Shown here: positions 35,393 through 48,221 of the stretch, piece after piece
Numbering within the stretch: the stretch's first letter is position 1
How the letters are laid out: each line of letters starts with the position of its first letter
Assembly (NCBI GenBank): GCA_963966185.1
Contig: CAWZYM010000271.1
Location: 1,212,999 to 1,276,998 of the forward strand
Length of the DNA: 64,000 nt
Source of the DNA: Rhabditoides inermis
Taxonomy: Eukaryota; Nematoda; Chromadorea; Rhabditida; Rhabditidae
Direction: 5' to 3'
Position numbers and translations under genes: made by a program
The notes under the pieces: generated by a model
Seen by the model: only the letters and a program-made list of their open reading frames with translations
The model's database searches: none
What the model was told of the DNA's origin: nothing

Positions 35393-36997
35393 TCAATACA
35401 TCTTCAATAGTATCTTGCTCATCGTGTCCAACTCGCAGAGATTGAACAGCTCCACGCGCTTTGATGTCTCCATGTACGGCTGGCAGAACTCCTGCAAAAG
35501 AAATTTTGAGATAAGGACTAAATAATATTTGTGTACACATTGAGATCATTTGAGCGACTGTTGATTCCTGCTCGGAATATGTATATTTTTGAATGAACAA
35601 ACGCTTATCAAACTTTTTGGCACAAAACTGTCCACAAGTCATGTTTTTGCAATAAGTCGCATGATGTGAACAGAGAAAGGTTAAGAACTAGCGCATAAAA
35701 AAGGCAGACAGTTAGAAAGAGATAATAGCTAACTTTGAACTGCAAGCGAAGCAGATCGAAAAATATCGTTTTGACACATGATGGCAAAACAAACATAAAC
35801 TCTTCGATCTCTTATCAAAACTATCACTGGGTAACCGTGTGATTTGCTCATTATCAACGTGATACCTGAATGTTGGTGAGCATCAGCACCAGCGTGCCCA
35901 TCCGCACCGCTTTGTCCTCGCGATCCTGATACACGAATACAGACTGAACCGACTAGTGTCCGTGACTACTGTTAGCCCTTGAACCTGACCGAGAGCCTAC
36001 ATAGACCGGCGCGTCTTTTTCTCCGTTTTATGCTGTTCTCTCACGCGCCTTGCTGTGAGACACGGGAAAGATGGCGCCGGTTCAGTTGTCGTCTTCCGAT
36101 CCCTTTCCCCACCTTGTAATACCCATCGAGACTCTTGAATATCTGCTGGCAGTGCTCGGCGAACATTCGTCGCATTCTGTCGGTGAACTTGAAGTAGCTG
36201 TCTGAAAACGTGTGACGTCAAAGTGACCCTATCGCGCTTTGCCATGTTGCGCCGCGCTGATTGATCGAAGTTACGCGCAGTGATAGCAACTGCGGTTCAC
36301 AAAATTCGAATAGTACTTTTCACAGTATCATAACGAACTGTCACTCGCCGAGTTTCATGAGGCAGAGTGCCTTGAGGGCGGAGAATTCGACCGGCTCGAT
36401 GTCGAGCTTCTGCATCGGAACCACGATCATCGCGTGGATCAGCTGCGTCAACTCCAGCCACAAACTGAATCGAAACAATGATGAAGAGCATTCCCGATGC
36501 TACTCCACATTTTCGATGATAAAGAAGGTGTATGACTGTGTGCGTGCTCACTCTGCGGACAGCGCGCCGCCGCTCTGCCATCCGAACGATCGATCGCGCA
36601 CCGACGTCATCCGACCGTTCGTGAACACCATCAGATTCTCGCCCTAGAAGCCGCACCTTCTCACTGTGGGTTAAAATAAGTGGTTTCGTGGTGTTGTTTT
36701 ACGATCATGTTTTCATGTTTTGAGAATCTCACCTATTGGAATTGAGTGGTGTATGTATGACCTAGACTTGTGTGCATGTAGACTTATGTGCATGCAGCTA
36801 TATTTGTGTGACAACGATGTGGCGCCACCTGTTGTTTGTGATAGGTATGATAGCTATGAGTGTCGTAGTTGTAGGTGTTTGATATGGGTGTTGTACTGAC
36901 CTCGGCGGTGAGCTTGGCAGTGAGGTAGGCCATGTCGAGCACGGTGTGCAGGAAGGCACACAGCGCGTACATACATGTCTAGGAGGGAGTGAGAGAG

Positions 36998-37045
<48 letters not shown>

Positions 37046-37658
37046 CCTTCTCTTCCCCGGTCAACGTGTCGAATCCGGGGAACACTTTGACGTACTCGAA
37101 TACGAGCAGGTAGTCGATCCTCTGTATCTCCAGTTGCGCGGTCGCGTTGTGCTCTCGCAGTGGACGAGACGAGAACGGCTGCAACGCGGAGAAGTGTGCT
37201 ACTCGAGTACTCGAGTTGCTCCCTCTCTGTCCTCACAAATAGTTTTCTTCACCCACATTCCTGTTCATTTTATCCCACGTTTCGAGACATTTTTGCACTT
37301 TCCCCCCTTTTCCGAAAACTATTCGCGAACATTTTTCATCAACTTTGCCTCTGATAAGGTTCCGGATTTATGAAAGGCTCAAGTAGTAAGATGCTAGGAG
37401 TCGAAAACATCAATACTCTATTGCGTGTTATTTCTTGCTTGAAAAAACTGTTTTACGTTCACTATGAGAACTCTTCACAAGCATTCTGTGAGGCGCGTTG
37501 AAATAGAAACAACTTACAGTTCGACATCAATTCAAATATATCTATGTCACTTGCTGAAGAAGTACTTACAATATCACCGGTCGCATGAGTGATGGCGAGA
37601 AGCGGGTTGTCCGCATAGAGGATGCGCCGGCGATCCATGGCCTTCCGGTCCTGAACAC

Positions 37659-37716
<58 letters not shown>

Positions 37717-39127
37717 CTCTCAGCTCTCACTCTCTTCCGCTCCCTTACCTCCCTCTCTGCCTTTTCGGTTTTTCTCGTCATTTACTTGTAATTGGTGAGA
37801 GGACTGGTCTAGTCGTCTACTACAAATCGTCTACAACCACATCTCCAGTGTCCGGGATTCACTCTGACCGGATGTGTTGCTCACCTCCCGGTAGCACAAC
37901 TCGAGCAGGTCCGTTCCCTCCGCATTGCCGCCGCCACTCATACTCGGAGTCGAACACTAAAGTATTTGCAGTTCGAGAGAGAAAAAAACTGCTACTGCAC
38001 GGAGCGTCAACTAGGGACTGAATGACAGTTTTTTAGGGCGAAATGTTACCTCGGAACACGATTCTGATTATGAAAACTCTAACAAAAGGGTTTATCAGGT
38101 GGCATATTTGAATTATTTGTTCATCAAGATTCAGATGGTGTTGTGGAGTAGTCTAACTGGACGGAGAAGAGGGTCTCTGTGGCTCGCTGCTGCCGTTCTC
38201 ATGCTAACCCGCCGATTCTGGTTCCGAGCGCTAAGGTTTAATTACCCAAGTTTGAGGTGTGTTCTGTCCATCTCTGATGAAGGCCAAGTGCCGAAACGTT
38301 GGATAAAAAAGGTGATACTTTTTCGTGGTTTCCGGCTGTGATATCAATTCTCATTTGAATATTTCATCATCCACGCACATGGAGTCCGTACAACCATCGT
38401 CTGTTATCACTATGAAGAATAGCCCTACCGTAGGCGATCCGTATAATGAGCCAGACTGGGCGTACTCGTCCTCGCTTTCCCTTTCCGCGGCTGAACATAA
38501 AATATCAAAACGTCTAGTCTTCAAAGATGAACATAGAGAGACTCTGAATGGTGACCACACGTATCGAAATCTACCACACTCACGTTTCTTTTTCTTCTGA
38601 GTGCTGTACCTTCCTTTAGACAGCACGCACTGAGGTCGCATTCCTGCCGACAGACACTTCTCATACCGACACCGACGACACATCATGCGAAGCTCTATAG
38701 AATGAATAGACACAATCAATTGTTCCAGTGCTCACCATAGTGCACGGTGCAGTCATGGTGAGCGTGGCAGGTGAAGAGCAAGCTGAGCGAGACGGTGCGT
38801 CTGAATCACATTACAGTTTGATGCATTTGTGCCTTTACAATCATGTGGTTTACAGAAGAAAATTACTCAAGTCAATTGTGTTTGGAATTTCGTAATCGAT
38901 ACGATATCACGTTCTGAAACTGATTTTTCCATTCGACACTTCTTTGAATTTCGTGTTTTCTCTTTTAAATAATAAAACAATGAAGGACACCTGAAGAAAG
39001 CGGCGCACGCGAGGCAGCTGGACGCGCCAAAGTGCGGAGAGGACTGCGGCGACAGGCATACTTGACACACTGCAAGCGAGAGCGGACTGGGGTTAGTGGC
39101 TGGATGATTGACTAGCGCACCTGCCAT
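35393..39127 (-). CDS. nuclear hormone receptor, paralogue A, 14 exons
   Basis: Exons 39127-39121, 39069-38991, 38800-38736, 38694-38584, 38490-38429, 37956-37885, 37650-37570, 37178-37047, 36978-36901, 36643-36552, 36464-36345, 36197-36113, 35925-35866 and 35491-35393 give 380 aa. A ligand-regulated transcription factor. The DNA-binding domain starts almost at the N-terminus: finger 1 C-x2-C-x13-C-x2-C with P-box CLACAAFF, finger 2 C-x5-C-x9-C-x2-C (CRRCRYEKCLSAGM). A hinge precedes an alpha-helical ligand-binding domain (EFVKVFPGF-like helix, DREDKAVRMGTLVLML) ending in an AF-2-like VELFNLCELDTMSKILLKM. The P-box is typical of the expanded nematode (HNF4-derived) group. The coding start is a 7-nt microexon (ATGGCAG). 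The exon 11/12 junction has two solutions (GT donor after GGCGA, or GC donor), differing by a residue or two. Confidence 0.93.
38235..38256 (+). other. exact SL1 spliced-leader sequence (22 nt)
   Basis: The bases from GGTTTAATTACC to AAGTTTGAG match the nematode SL1 leader over its full 22 nt, with no mismatch. It lies in intron 5 of NHR paralogue A on the opposite strand, preceded by GCGCTAA and followed directly by GTGTGTTCTG. A normal SL RNA gene would continue with a donor, a stem-loop and an Sm site (AATTTTTGG-like); I see no convincing Sm site, although GT does follow the leader. It is more likely a leader carried here by reverse transcription of a trans-spliced RNA. Confidence 0.85.
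38262..38310 (+). ncRNA. hammerhead-ribozyme-like core
   Basis: CTGATGA (38274-38280), an extra A, a 3-bp stem GGC...GCC with a CAAGT loop (38282-38292), then GAAAC (38293-38297) and GTTGGATAAAAA. Box CTGATGA - stem II - GAAA is the invariant hammerhead core, and the short GTTGGATA that follows resembles the minimal stem III seen in Penelope-like elements. The partner strand of stem I and the cleavage site are not evident, so it may be a half motif or decayed. It begins 17 nt after the SL1 sequence. Confidence 0.6.
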
Positions 39128-39212
39128 GCTGTGGCGCGACGCGATAACACTGTCGTGTGCGCCGCGGTCAGATCGATAGAAATCACGTCGGGATGCGAGA
39201 GAGACGAGAGAG

Positions 39213-39263
<51 letters not shown>

Positions 39264-39637
39264 AGGGGGAGAGAAAAGGAGGGGGGGGGGGGGGTGGTGG
39301 TGAGAGCAGTGAAATTGCGAGTACGTGAGAGATGCCGTATTTATGCGTGGACTCTTTTGCTCGCTTGCTCGACAAATTGAGTGTGGTTTTGCGTGTTTTC
39401 AGGTGCACTCTGTCTGTGATACTATCGAGACACTTTATGTATTGTATTTGGGAACTGTCAACTACCCTGCAACAAGGGAATGACATGTATACACGAACGA
39501 CCGTAGTTTTTTCGACTGAGAAAAAAATAGATTTATTATTCATAACAAATTCAAAATCAAATTCAACATTTTTCCGGTATCGCATTTTCTTTCTTTTCTT
39601 TTAGTTGTTTTTCTTTTACTCTTATAACAAAAACATA

Positions 39638-40957
39638 TTATCGCGGCACGAAACTGTTGGATCTAACAAAGATGGACTGTGACACTGATGTAGTCGGGAT
39701 TTGCTTCTTCAGAACAATGGAAGAAACTCGCTTCAAGTTATCCACAATGAAATGGCGATATGATTGGTTGAGTAAAATGAACATGAGTGAGTTAGTGAAC
39801 GGGTGTAGTGTTATCATCGGGAAGAAGTATGCGCCAAGACCTGTGATAAGTGTTATGGAGAGAGATGAATTTCGTGAAGACGTATCACGTGAAACTCTTA
39901 CAGTTCAATCTCCACATGTCGAATAGAACTATAACTGTGAGTACAACCGCCGGAATTCCCAACACAGTAAATGGAACTATGTTCTGTGAATAAGAATTGA
40001 CAAAAAAACACAACGAAAATGTTTTCTGTTAAAAGGCACCTGCACAAACAACTTCTTGACCGCAGTCTCTTTCATCTGCATAGTTTTACGAGACAACCGT
40101 AGAGCCGAAGACTTCATTATGGTTTGGCATTTAACATTTATGACTATGCATATTCCACAAAAGATGAATAGTAGCAGCTGAAATCTGAGACTGTTTAACA
40201 CTAGAAATCAACTCTCGATGTTACACTTGTGTATAACACGCCATAAACCAGCGCCGCGTAGTCTTGAAGAGAAAACATAAACCATGTCGAGTTTCGTTGT
40301 AGATACTTCAACAAGTCAGGGTAGTCCTGAATTCACATCATCCTGCTGAACGTCGCTAATTATGAGTACCGCAGTCAGTAGTTGCAAATCAGACAGGAAG
40401 TCTCGCTTTGGAATCAGAATGATCATTGGTATGAAAGAAACGGAAGCGTATACGTAGCTGAACAACATACTGGCGACGCGAGCCGGATGTGAGAACTTTT
40501 GAGAAATGGGTGTCAACACCTGAAACGCGCTCAGCTCTCATACACATTCAACACACAACTCACGTGATATTGATATACGAAAATGTGTGTGATAGAGGCA
40601 GCGAGAATAGCTATGAGTTGCACTATAATGAGAGCGAGTACGTATCCGGAATGGAAAAGACCCGTGAATTTCGCCACGGCCAATGGAGCAAACAGTACTG
40701 GCGCACTAGCAACGATGAAGAACTGTGTTAACATTGACATGCACTGAAACTGATTCATATATACTTATTTCATAAAACATATAAAAGCCATATTTATCAA
40801 CCTGTATCCATAATAGGTGTTTCTTGAACTGCTCCAAATACTTCGGGGAGTGTGTATAGATACAAAACACACCGAATATGTTGAACGGAGTGGAAACGAA
40901 ACAAGTAGTGAATAAAAACGTCCTGTCATATTCAGAAACACAAAATGTGTGGTTCAT
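39638..40957 (-). CDS. seven-TM chemoreceptor, SRH/STR-like, 7 exons
   Basis: Exons 40957-40802, 40743-40564, 40519-40370, 40326-40225, 40177-40040, 39983-39902 and 39840-39638 join in phase to 336 aa, normal for the class. TM1 carries STPFNIFGVFCIYTHSPKY, matching the SRH signature near the first loop. TM2-TM6 follow. The penultimate exon has NIVPFTVLGIPAVV (TM6), and the last exon gives TM7 with HPFTNSLMFILLNQSYRHFIV (Tyr-Arg motif) and a Ser-rich tail. Such receptors act in ciliated sensory neurons. Intron 3 is 43 bp and is required: read-through would meet a stop. Exon 2 has a second possible acceptor 6 nt upstream. polyA signal near 39535 on the minus strand. It sits between the two NHR paralogues. 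Confidence 0.9.
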
Positions 40958-41006
40958 GGAAACGGAAATGAAAATTTAGAATGTAGAATGCAGTAGGGAA
41001 AGACTT

Positions 41007-41066
41007 GTTTAATCGTCACGACAGGTGTTTAATCGTCACGACAGGTGTTTAATCGTCACGACAGGT
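41007..41066. repeat. tandem repeat, 3 x 20 bp
   Basis: GTTTAATCGTCACGACAGGT three times in a row between the chemoreceptor start and NHR paralogue B. Confidence 0.9.
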
Positions 41067-41347
41067 GATAGAACTTTTTTATTATTATAACAAACCGAAT
41101 TGAAAATCATTTTCACCGGAACAAAACAAGATTGAATTTTACTTGACACGAAAAAACAGTTATTTTGTTTTTCACAAGTTTTAATAGAGGAAACACATGA
41201 ATGAGTAATTGGTACGGTTGAAACACAACATTTGAGAGTACAATGACACCGGAAACAAACAATCTCAGTTCACAAAAACAATGGCAAAATGCTAGCACTA
41301 AACTATTGTACAATTGTTCAGAATGAAACAGTAGTTTGCTTCAAGTG

Positions 41348-41536
41348 TCACCTCTGCAGGAGTATTTTGGACATGGTGTCGAGTTCGCAGAGATCGAATA
41401 GCTCCACGCGCTTCGACACCTCTATCATTGGAAGAAGCACCTCCTGAAAACATCTCCTTCATGTTACAACGATACTTCCGCAAAGCGAGTTTGGAAACAC
41501 ACCTAGCAGAAACAGTGACGGAAAATGGAGAGGATA

Positions 41537-41616
<80 letters not shown>

Positions 41617-41622
41617 GAGAGA

Positions 41623-41662
<40 letters not shown>

Positions 41663-41673
41663 CAGAGAGAGAA

Positions 41674-41719
<46 letters not shown>

Positions 41720-41766
41720 GAGAGAGGAGGAGAGAGAGAGAGAGAGAGAAGGACAGAGAGAGAGAA

Positions 41767-41825
<59 letters not shown>

Positions 41826-43211
41826 GAGAGAGAGGCAGAGAGAGAGAGAGAGAGAGGGAGGGAGAGAGAGAGGCAGAGAGAGAGAGAGAGAATTCACGTC
41901 ACTTACCAGCGCGTTAGTCATCATCAACACTATAGCACCGATGCGCACCGCTTTGTCCTCCCGATCCTGTAAAACGCGCATTTCGTAATAACTTCTTCGT
42001 CGTGCCAATCTGATCAAACTTCTGGAAAGAGAAGAAACCTGGTAGTAGCGGTCGAGATCGGCGAATATGCGCGTGCAGTACTCGCTGAACAGCGCGCGCA
42101 TGTTGCTCGTCATGTCAAAGTAGCCTGAAAGTGTCTCCGTGCACCAGACCCTCCAGTTAGTGCTGCGTTCATCACTACTTGCCACGTTTTCCCGTTTTCC
42201 ATGCGTTTTACGTGTGGAAATTTTTTAAAGGAAAAATGATGAAAAAATGAACATGGTGCACTCGAGCAATCGGTGGGAACCCATTGACGCACCTAGTTTC
42301 ATGATGCACAACACTTTGAGGGCGGTGAACTCGACTGGTTCGATGTGAAGACGCTGCAGAGGGCGCACGATCTGCGCGTGCATCTGCTGAATGAACTCCA
42401 GCCACAGACTGAAACGAATTCTGTTTCCTATTCGAAATGTAGTCGCCATTTCGTCGTGTACAACGCGAGAATATGCAACGTACAACGCACACGCATTCAA
42501 ATCTTTCACGTCAGCATGGCTTTTCTCCCTCACTGACTCTGCGAATCGCGGATCCTCGTTGTTCCACGCGTACGACTTGTCGTAGACGGACGTCATCCGG
42601 CCATTCGTGTAGATCATCAGGTTCTCACCCTGCAATGCAACACGTGCCGACGACATTCGCGATGCTCACCTCCGATGTGAGTTTGGCTGTGATGTAGGCG
42701 CCGTCGAGCAGAGCGAACGCCATAGACGTGATCATGTAGAGAGCGGTCTGACAACGCCTTCGACTCACGCATCATGTGTTGCCTTCAAACTGTGTCCCCC
42801 CACCTTCTCTTCCGCCGTCAGCGTGTCGAATCCGGGGAAGACCTTGACGTACTCGAAAACGAGCAGGTAGTCGGTCCGCTGGATCTCCAGCTGTGCGGCC
42901 GCCGTGTGCTCGCGTAGCGGACGCGCCGTGAACGGCTCAAAACAAGTATTGCGAAATTCCCAAACGTTTTCTACACATCAATATTTCGAGCCACAATTCG
43001 GAACATTTCCAGCAGTATGTCTCACTCAGGCAGTGTGGAAAGTAAGAAATTATACGGGCTGATTTTCCAAAGTTCATTCATATTGGATAAACCTGGTGAA
43101 TGAACTTAATGAACATACTCACAATGTCTCCACTCGCGTGAGTAACCGCCAAGAGTGGGTTGTCCGCATAGAGAATGCGCCGGCGATCCATCGCCTTCCG
43201 GTCCTGAACAC

Positions 43212-43271
<60 letters not shown>

Positions 43272-43884
43272 TCTCTCTCTCTCCCTCTTTTCACAAAAAA
43301 AGACAATCTCTTTTTCCCACCTCCTGATAGAACATCTGCAGCATGTCGATCGCTGGACCGCGGGAGGAGCAAGTACAAGGCGTGGGAACATCGACCTACA
43401 ACAACATGCCAAAATTACAGATCTCACGACAATTTACCGTGACCAAAACAAAATCAGCAGATATTTCCAAGCACCCCACGCTTTCTCTATATCACGCAAT
43501 ACATGTATTGAAACGAAACCCATTTCAAACGAGCAGTTTCATAATATACGTTAGCGGAATCGCTAATAAATGTTTTGGTGACAGTTTGTCGTGCCTGATT
43601 GACCGCGCACTCGCTGTTATACTCTCTCAAAACTCCCCATTCATTGTCATGTTAAACTGTCACTTTGAGGTGTTTTGTCATCATGCCGCATTCGAGTCGT
43701 GACTTACAGTGACCCCGTTCGACCCACCATGGGAGACGTGCTGCTGGAGGGACGCGGCTCGGACGACGCATCCTCTACTCTGTACATATCGTCCTCATTC
43801 ATCTCGTCCCTTGAAAACACAACATGCAATGCTCTGTCTCTGTGTGTCTGTCTGGCTCTCTCTTGTTCTCTTTCTCTCTCTCTT

Positions 43885-43927
<43 letters not shown>

Positions 43928-44919
43928 CATCATGTTTTAGAGAAAATGAAACAGTGACAAAAAACAACAGCATCGTCTACCTCCACTCACTCTTCCTCCC
44001 CCTCTTCTTGTACTTTCGCTTCGACTGCACGTACTGCCGCCGCATCCCAGCAGACAGACACTTCTCGAACCGACATCGACGGCAGATCATCCGCAGTTCT
44101 GAAACAACACACTGACCCCACTCATAAGTAGCTGATTGTTTACACCAGTTAGCCTATAGACAGCTCCATTTTTGTCATACCCCGCTAAATTCACATATTC
44201 GTGTATGATATGTCACGGCAGATAAACATTACTATAATATAACAACCTAACGCATGTGCTGGATTTTTATGGTTTAGCCAGAAGCGAGCGCGCCGCTGGT
44301 GGCAAAAAAGTCGTTCGGGCGCGGCCGTCTGTCAAAAATACGAACGCGTTGTCGCTAGTCTATAATGATACTGTCCACTGTCCGTTTGAAATTGACACGC
44401 GCTATGGATTATCCTCTGTTTTCACGGTACGCGTAAATGTGGTGGTTGATAGACAGTACTCCTTTTTAATGAGTGTTGTGAAATTGAAATATGTGAGGTG
44501 CACCTCACCGAAGTGCACCAAGCATCCAAGCTGACCGTTGCAGGTGAAGTGGACGTTCAGAGCCACGGTACGCCTGAACAAAACATGAATACACGTTTCA
44601 TCTGTGATGTGTGCGTAGTGCAAGTTTACGTCACTTGTCAGACGATAGGAAAACAACGACCAGAAACTCGAGTGATCTAGAACTTTTACGCATCGTGTTT
44701 TAATGAATCATTAATGAAACTAATGACAGAACATACCTGAAGAACGCCGCGCACGCGAGACAGCTCATGGCTCCGAAGTGAGGCGAGCACTGTGGGGACA
44801 TGCATACTTGACACGCTGCAATTTACACTCTCGGCCACTTAATAGTCACTCTGTCTAGTGTCTGCACTTTGCTGATGTGACTTGCCACTTTGCACAAGAA
44901 AAAACGACGAACCTGTCAT
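41348..44919 (-). CDS. nuclear hormone receptor, paralogue B, 14 exons
   Basis: Exons 44919-44913, 44815-44737, 44573-44509, 44098-44014, 43809-43728, 43395-43321, 43203-43123, 42935-42804, 42747-42670, 42629-42538, 42408-42293, 42124-42039, 41966-41907 and 41443-41348 give 377 aa. Same design as paralogue A: 7-nt coding microexon, finger 1 with CLACAAFF, finger 2 CRRCRFEKCLSAGM, an acidic hinge (DEMNEDDMYRVED), then a ligand-binding domain ending in VELFDLCELDTMSKILLQ. Ten of the 14 exons have exactly the same length as in A and phases agree, so the two arose by tandem duplication. The hinge is the most diverged part. The exon 4 donor used (GTACAA) is weak but is the one that keeps the frame; a nearby GTGAGT would not. 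Confidence 0.9.
41572..41891. repeat. (GA)n block preceded by (TA)n
   Basis: (TA)n at 41541-41571 then about 320 bp of GA-rich repeat inside the last intron of NHR paralogue B. Confidence 0.95.
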
Positions 44920-45614
44920 GTCGAAAGTTTCAGAGAGAACGAGAGAGATGTCTGATCGGGTCAGCCGCACTCTCACGTGTCTCTCTCGCTACCGCTCACT
45001 CGATCGATAGATGGTTCATAGCGGGAAAGGGGGTGGGGCGCACAAATATGTCAACAAGTCGCCCCGCAGTTGGCAACGACACTGACTAGTATTGTCGACG
45101 GAGTCATTCTACACCGTTGCGAATCGCACGTATTGTTCTATTGCCAACGTGTAATCATGTTCGACCATCTAAAGTGGCGGAGTCGTGTTCTCTCGAAGAA
45201 GTTATATTGCAACACGTGAACGTTCAGAGTACATAATTCATGGTATGAAAAATATGTTCTGAAATTAGTTTTTTTTAAGTTACTGATTCAGTTTTTGAAG
45301 TTCGCAAAAGCTTCGTTTGTGTTTCACAAAAAAGTGCCTATCGCTAAAAAATGGCATTATTTTTTCCGGATGTTCATGTGTCATGTGTTGATACGCGGCA
45401 ATCGATTGTCTACATTTAAAGTTCACGTGAGATTGTATCAAAATAAGAAACCTTCTGATAAAAGTGCTCATACATTGTTTCTATGACCAAAAACTATGGC
45501 ACTCATCTTGTGATTTGTGAAACATTCAATGTGCGTTAGACCAAAGCTTGGACAAAACACACAGCGCGAAAATGGCGTGATAAAACTTTATCATACGACC
45601 CGTGCAGTGTGTGT

Positions 45615-47435
45615 CTAGTAGTAGTTGGCGTCCATGGACACTCCGCATCCTCCGTTGTGCGTGCCCTTCCACTGATGGATGGCGGGCTTCGACCACCCGC
45701 CGAACGGACGAAAACCGGCGAAACCCTGCAGTCAGATCATTAACATCCTAGCACTTCATTCTTTCATCAGCTAATCTCTGCAACGTCCAATTTTCATGTC
45801 TGTTTTTGGAGCTTCTTGTATTTGCTGTGATCTTTTGGTTGCATTCCAATGACTTGTTTGTAACGATGCAACTATCGCCTTTTCCGCCGCTTGAGTTGTG
45901 GTGGTCATTGAATTTTCGTCGAGATAAGATAACGCGTAATATAGCTAAAGAGTGAGTGAGCAAAACGAGTGTTGTTATTGGGTAGATTAATTCAATTTCC
46001 TACACGACGCACGTACTTTTAAATGTGCGAATCAATTCCTAATGTAGCACAACGGAGAAGAGAGAAAGAGAGAGAGAGAGAGGGGAGAGAGAGAGAGAGA
46101 GAGAGAGAGAGGGAAAGATGACTCACGGGCTGTCCGTTGTAGTCGGCCCACCAGAGCTGCTTGTGCGCAAAGTGGTTCCAGTTCAGTCCGACGATCTCCT
46201 CCCACATATAGTAGTTGGAGTAGATGCCCCAGTTCACTCCCAGAGCCTGCAACAGCAACGTCCACGTCGTTTATCGTATAACCTTGCGCCAGAGCAATAG
46301 TTTTAAATCTCACTCACTTGCAGTTCTATCTCTCTTGTTTTGCGTGCTATTGCCGCGAACTGACTCTCCGTCTCTTTCTGATCTACCCCTCCTCGCGCAA
46401 CTTATTGCGAGCATAGAGCTATACATACCATTGAAACATCATTTTCCCTCCAACTTTTGATGCTCAGTTTCGCCACGTACGACGTTGCAACTTGTACCGT
46501 ACGTGTTGAACGTGTTAAAGGCGCTCGACGTTCAAAGGAAAACGATTCACTGTTCACTTTGGTGTATCGTCTGTGCCGCTCATCGCTTTCTGATAACTTC
46601 ACGTGTTTCCAGTAGCTCTCTTTTTTATCAAGTTTCATGGAAAGGCGTCAAACGCCGTGGACATGACTTGAAATCCGATAAATAGTAACCACGAGGTTGA
46701 AAAAAAAATGATTTTTTTAGTGTGAAAAAAACTCAATCTCAAAGTGTGAACTCACGGTGAGCTCGTTTCCCATCTCAATGATGATCTGCTGGTTGTGCGC
46801 GAGGTTGGTCGACCAGTTGAGCCTGAAAAGGGAGGAATGAGGAGAGAGAGAGAGAGAGAGAGAGACCGTTACTACCTCTCGATGTCGAGCCAGTACATGC
46901 CAATCTGGGCGCCCTCAGCCTTCACGCGAGCCACCACGTCCTTCATCTGAACAACAGAGACTTTTGAAGAGCAAAAAAGAGAGCAGGTACATTTTTGACA
47001 GATATAGTTTTCTTCAGGGAGATAGTTGGGGCCTCTGTGCATTTGACTACAGAAATGAAGATACTCATTTTCCGCGCGGGACGACACACCGGGCAGTGGG
47101 TAAAAATGATCTCGCAGGCTGCATTTTTTTTTTATACACTGGCAGACTGGCTGAGTTTCAAAAACGTTGCAGACACACTCCGTTGAATACGGTTCAGTTA
47201 CAATGAATCCGTTTTTGATACGTTTCATGCAAGCTGAATATTTCGTCTACCTGCTGTGCGGGCGAGGGGCAGCGGGAGGAGAGGCAGGGGAAGATGTAGC
47301 CGTCCACGTACTTCCAACCGGCTGAAACAACGGAAGGGTTCTCTCTCGCTCTCTCCCTCTCCCCCTCTCTCTCTCTCTCTCTCTCTCTTTCCCCCTCTAT
47401 CTCTTTCTTTCTTTCTTTCTTTCTTTCTCTTTTCT

Positions 47436-47488
<53 letters not shown>

Positions 47489-47506
47489 CTTCATCCCCCC
47501 CTCACC

Positions 47507-47572
<66 letters not shown>

Positions 47573-48221
47573 ATCTCCCCCCCCCCTCCCTCACCAGCCC
47601 TTGCGTGCTTGACGTTGGCGATTCCGGTCTCGTCCGGCCTGCCGATCGACTCCCACACCCTGGCTATGAAAAACTCATACCCGGCTTTCTTCAGACACGT
47701 GAACGTAGACGTCGACATCGCCTGGACGTATATCTCATCAGAATCTCAGAAACTCTAAATTTCACAGAGTGTTGATTATTTGGAACTTGTGACAATTTTT
47801 GTGACATGTGGGCTATGGAGACGGTGGAATACAGCAATGCAACACATACTATGAGTTCCAACAGTACAAATCACAGTAGTCTGGTGGAAAGTCACGCTCA
47901 GAAGTCATCATTTCAGCCCTTTTCAGTCGTCGTGATAATGATGATGATTCAGCTATATAGCTCTTCTAAAGTATTCTGTTTGTCGGTGATAAGTGACTGT
48001 TCGTCTACTGCGTGTCTGTTGTGTCTGACACAACCGATACGTTGTGTTGTGGGAATTACGGGACTGCATCCGCTGATATGGATTTGTTTTACCACACGTT
48101 GATTGGACGCTGAACTCACTCGACCTGACTCGCACACCCTCGCACTCACCTGAATGGCGTCGAATCCGGTGAAGGCCGAGCCCACTCCAACGAGCGCGGC
48201 GAGTACAACAATCAGCTTCAT
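45615..48221 (-). CDS. GH25-type lysozyme, 7 exons
   Basis: Exons 48221-48150, 47721-47595, 47321-47251, 46946-46876, 46822-46756, 46246-46127 and 45725-45615 join in phase to 212 aa. Signal peptide [17 protein letters not shown], then the GH25 barrel of the C. elegans lys type: [48 protein letters not shown] (acidic DIE at the catalytic strand), [24 protein letters not shown], and a C-terminal [14 protein letters not shown] secreted muramidase for digesting or resisting bacteria. It has one more intron than its neighbour (46756/46246). Introns contain (GA)n and (CT)n, including 47340-47575. Confidence 0.93.

Noticed and set aside
38235..38340. Functional SL1 RNA gene
   Set aside because: The leader is exact and followed by GT, but I see no Sm-binding site flanked by a stem within about 100 nt; what follows is a hammerhead-like core. 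Kept as the alternative explanation.
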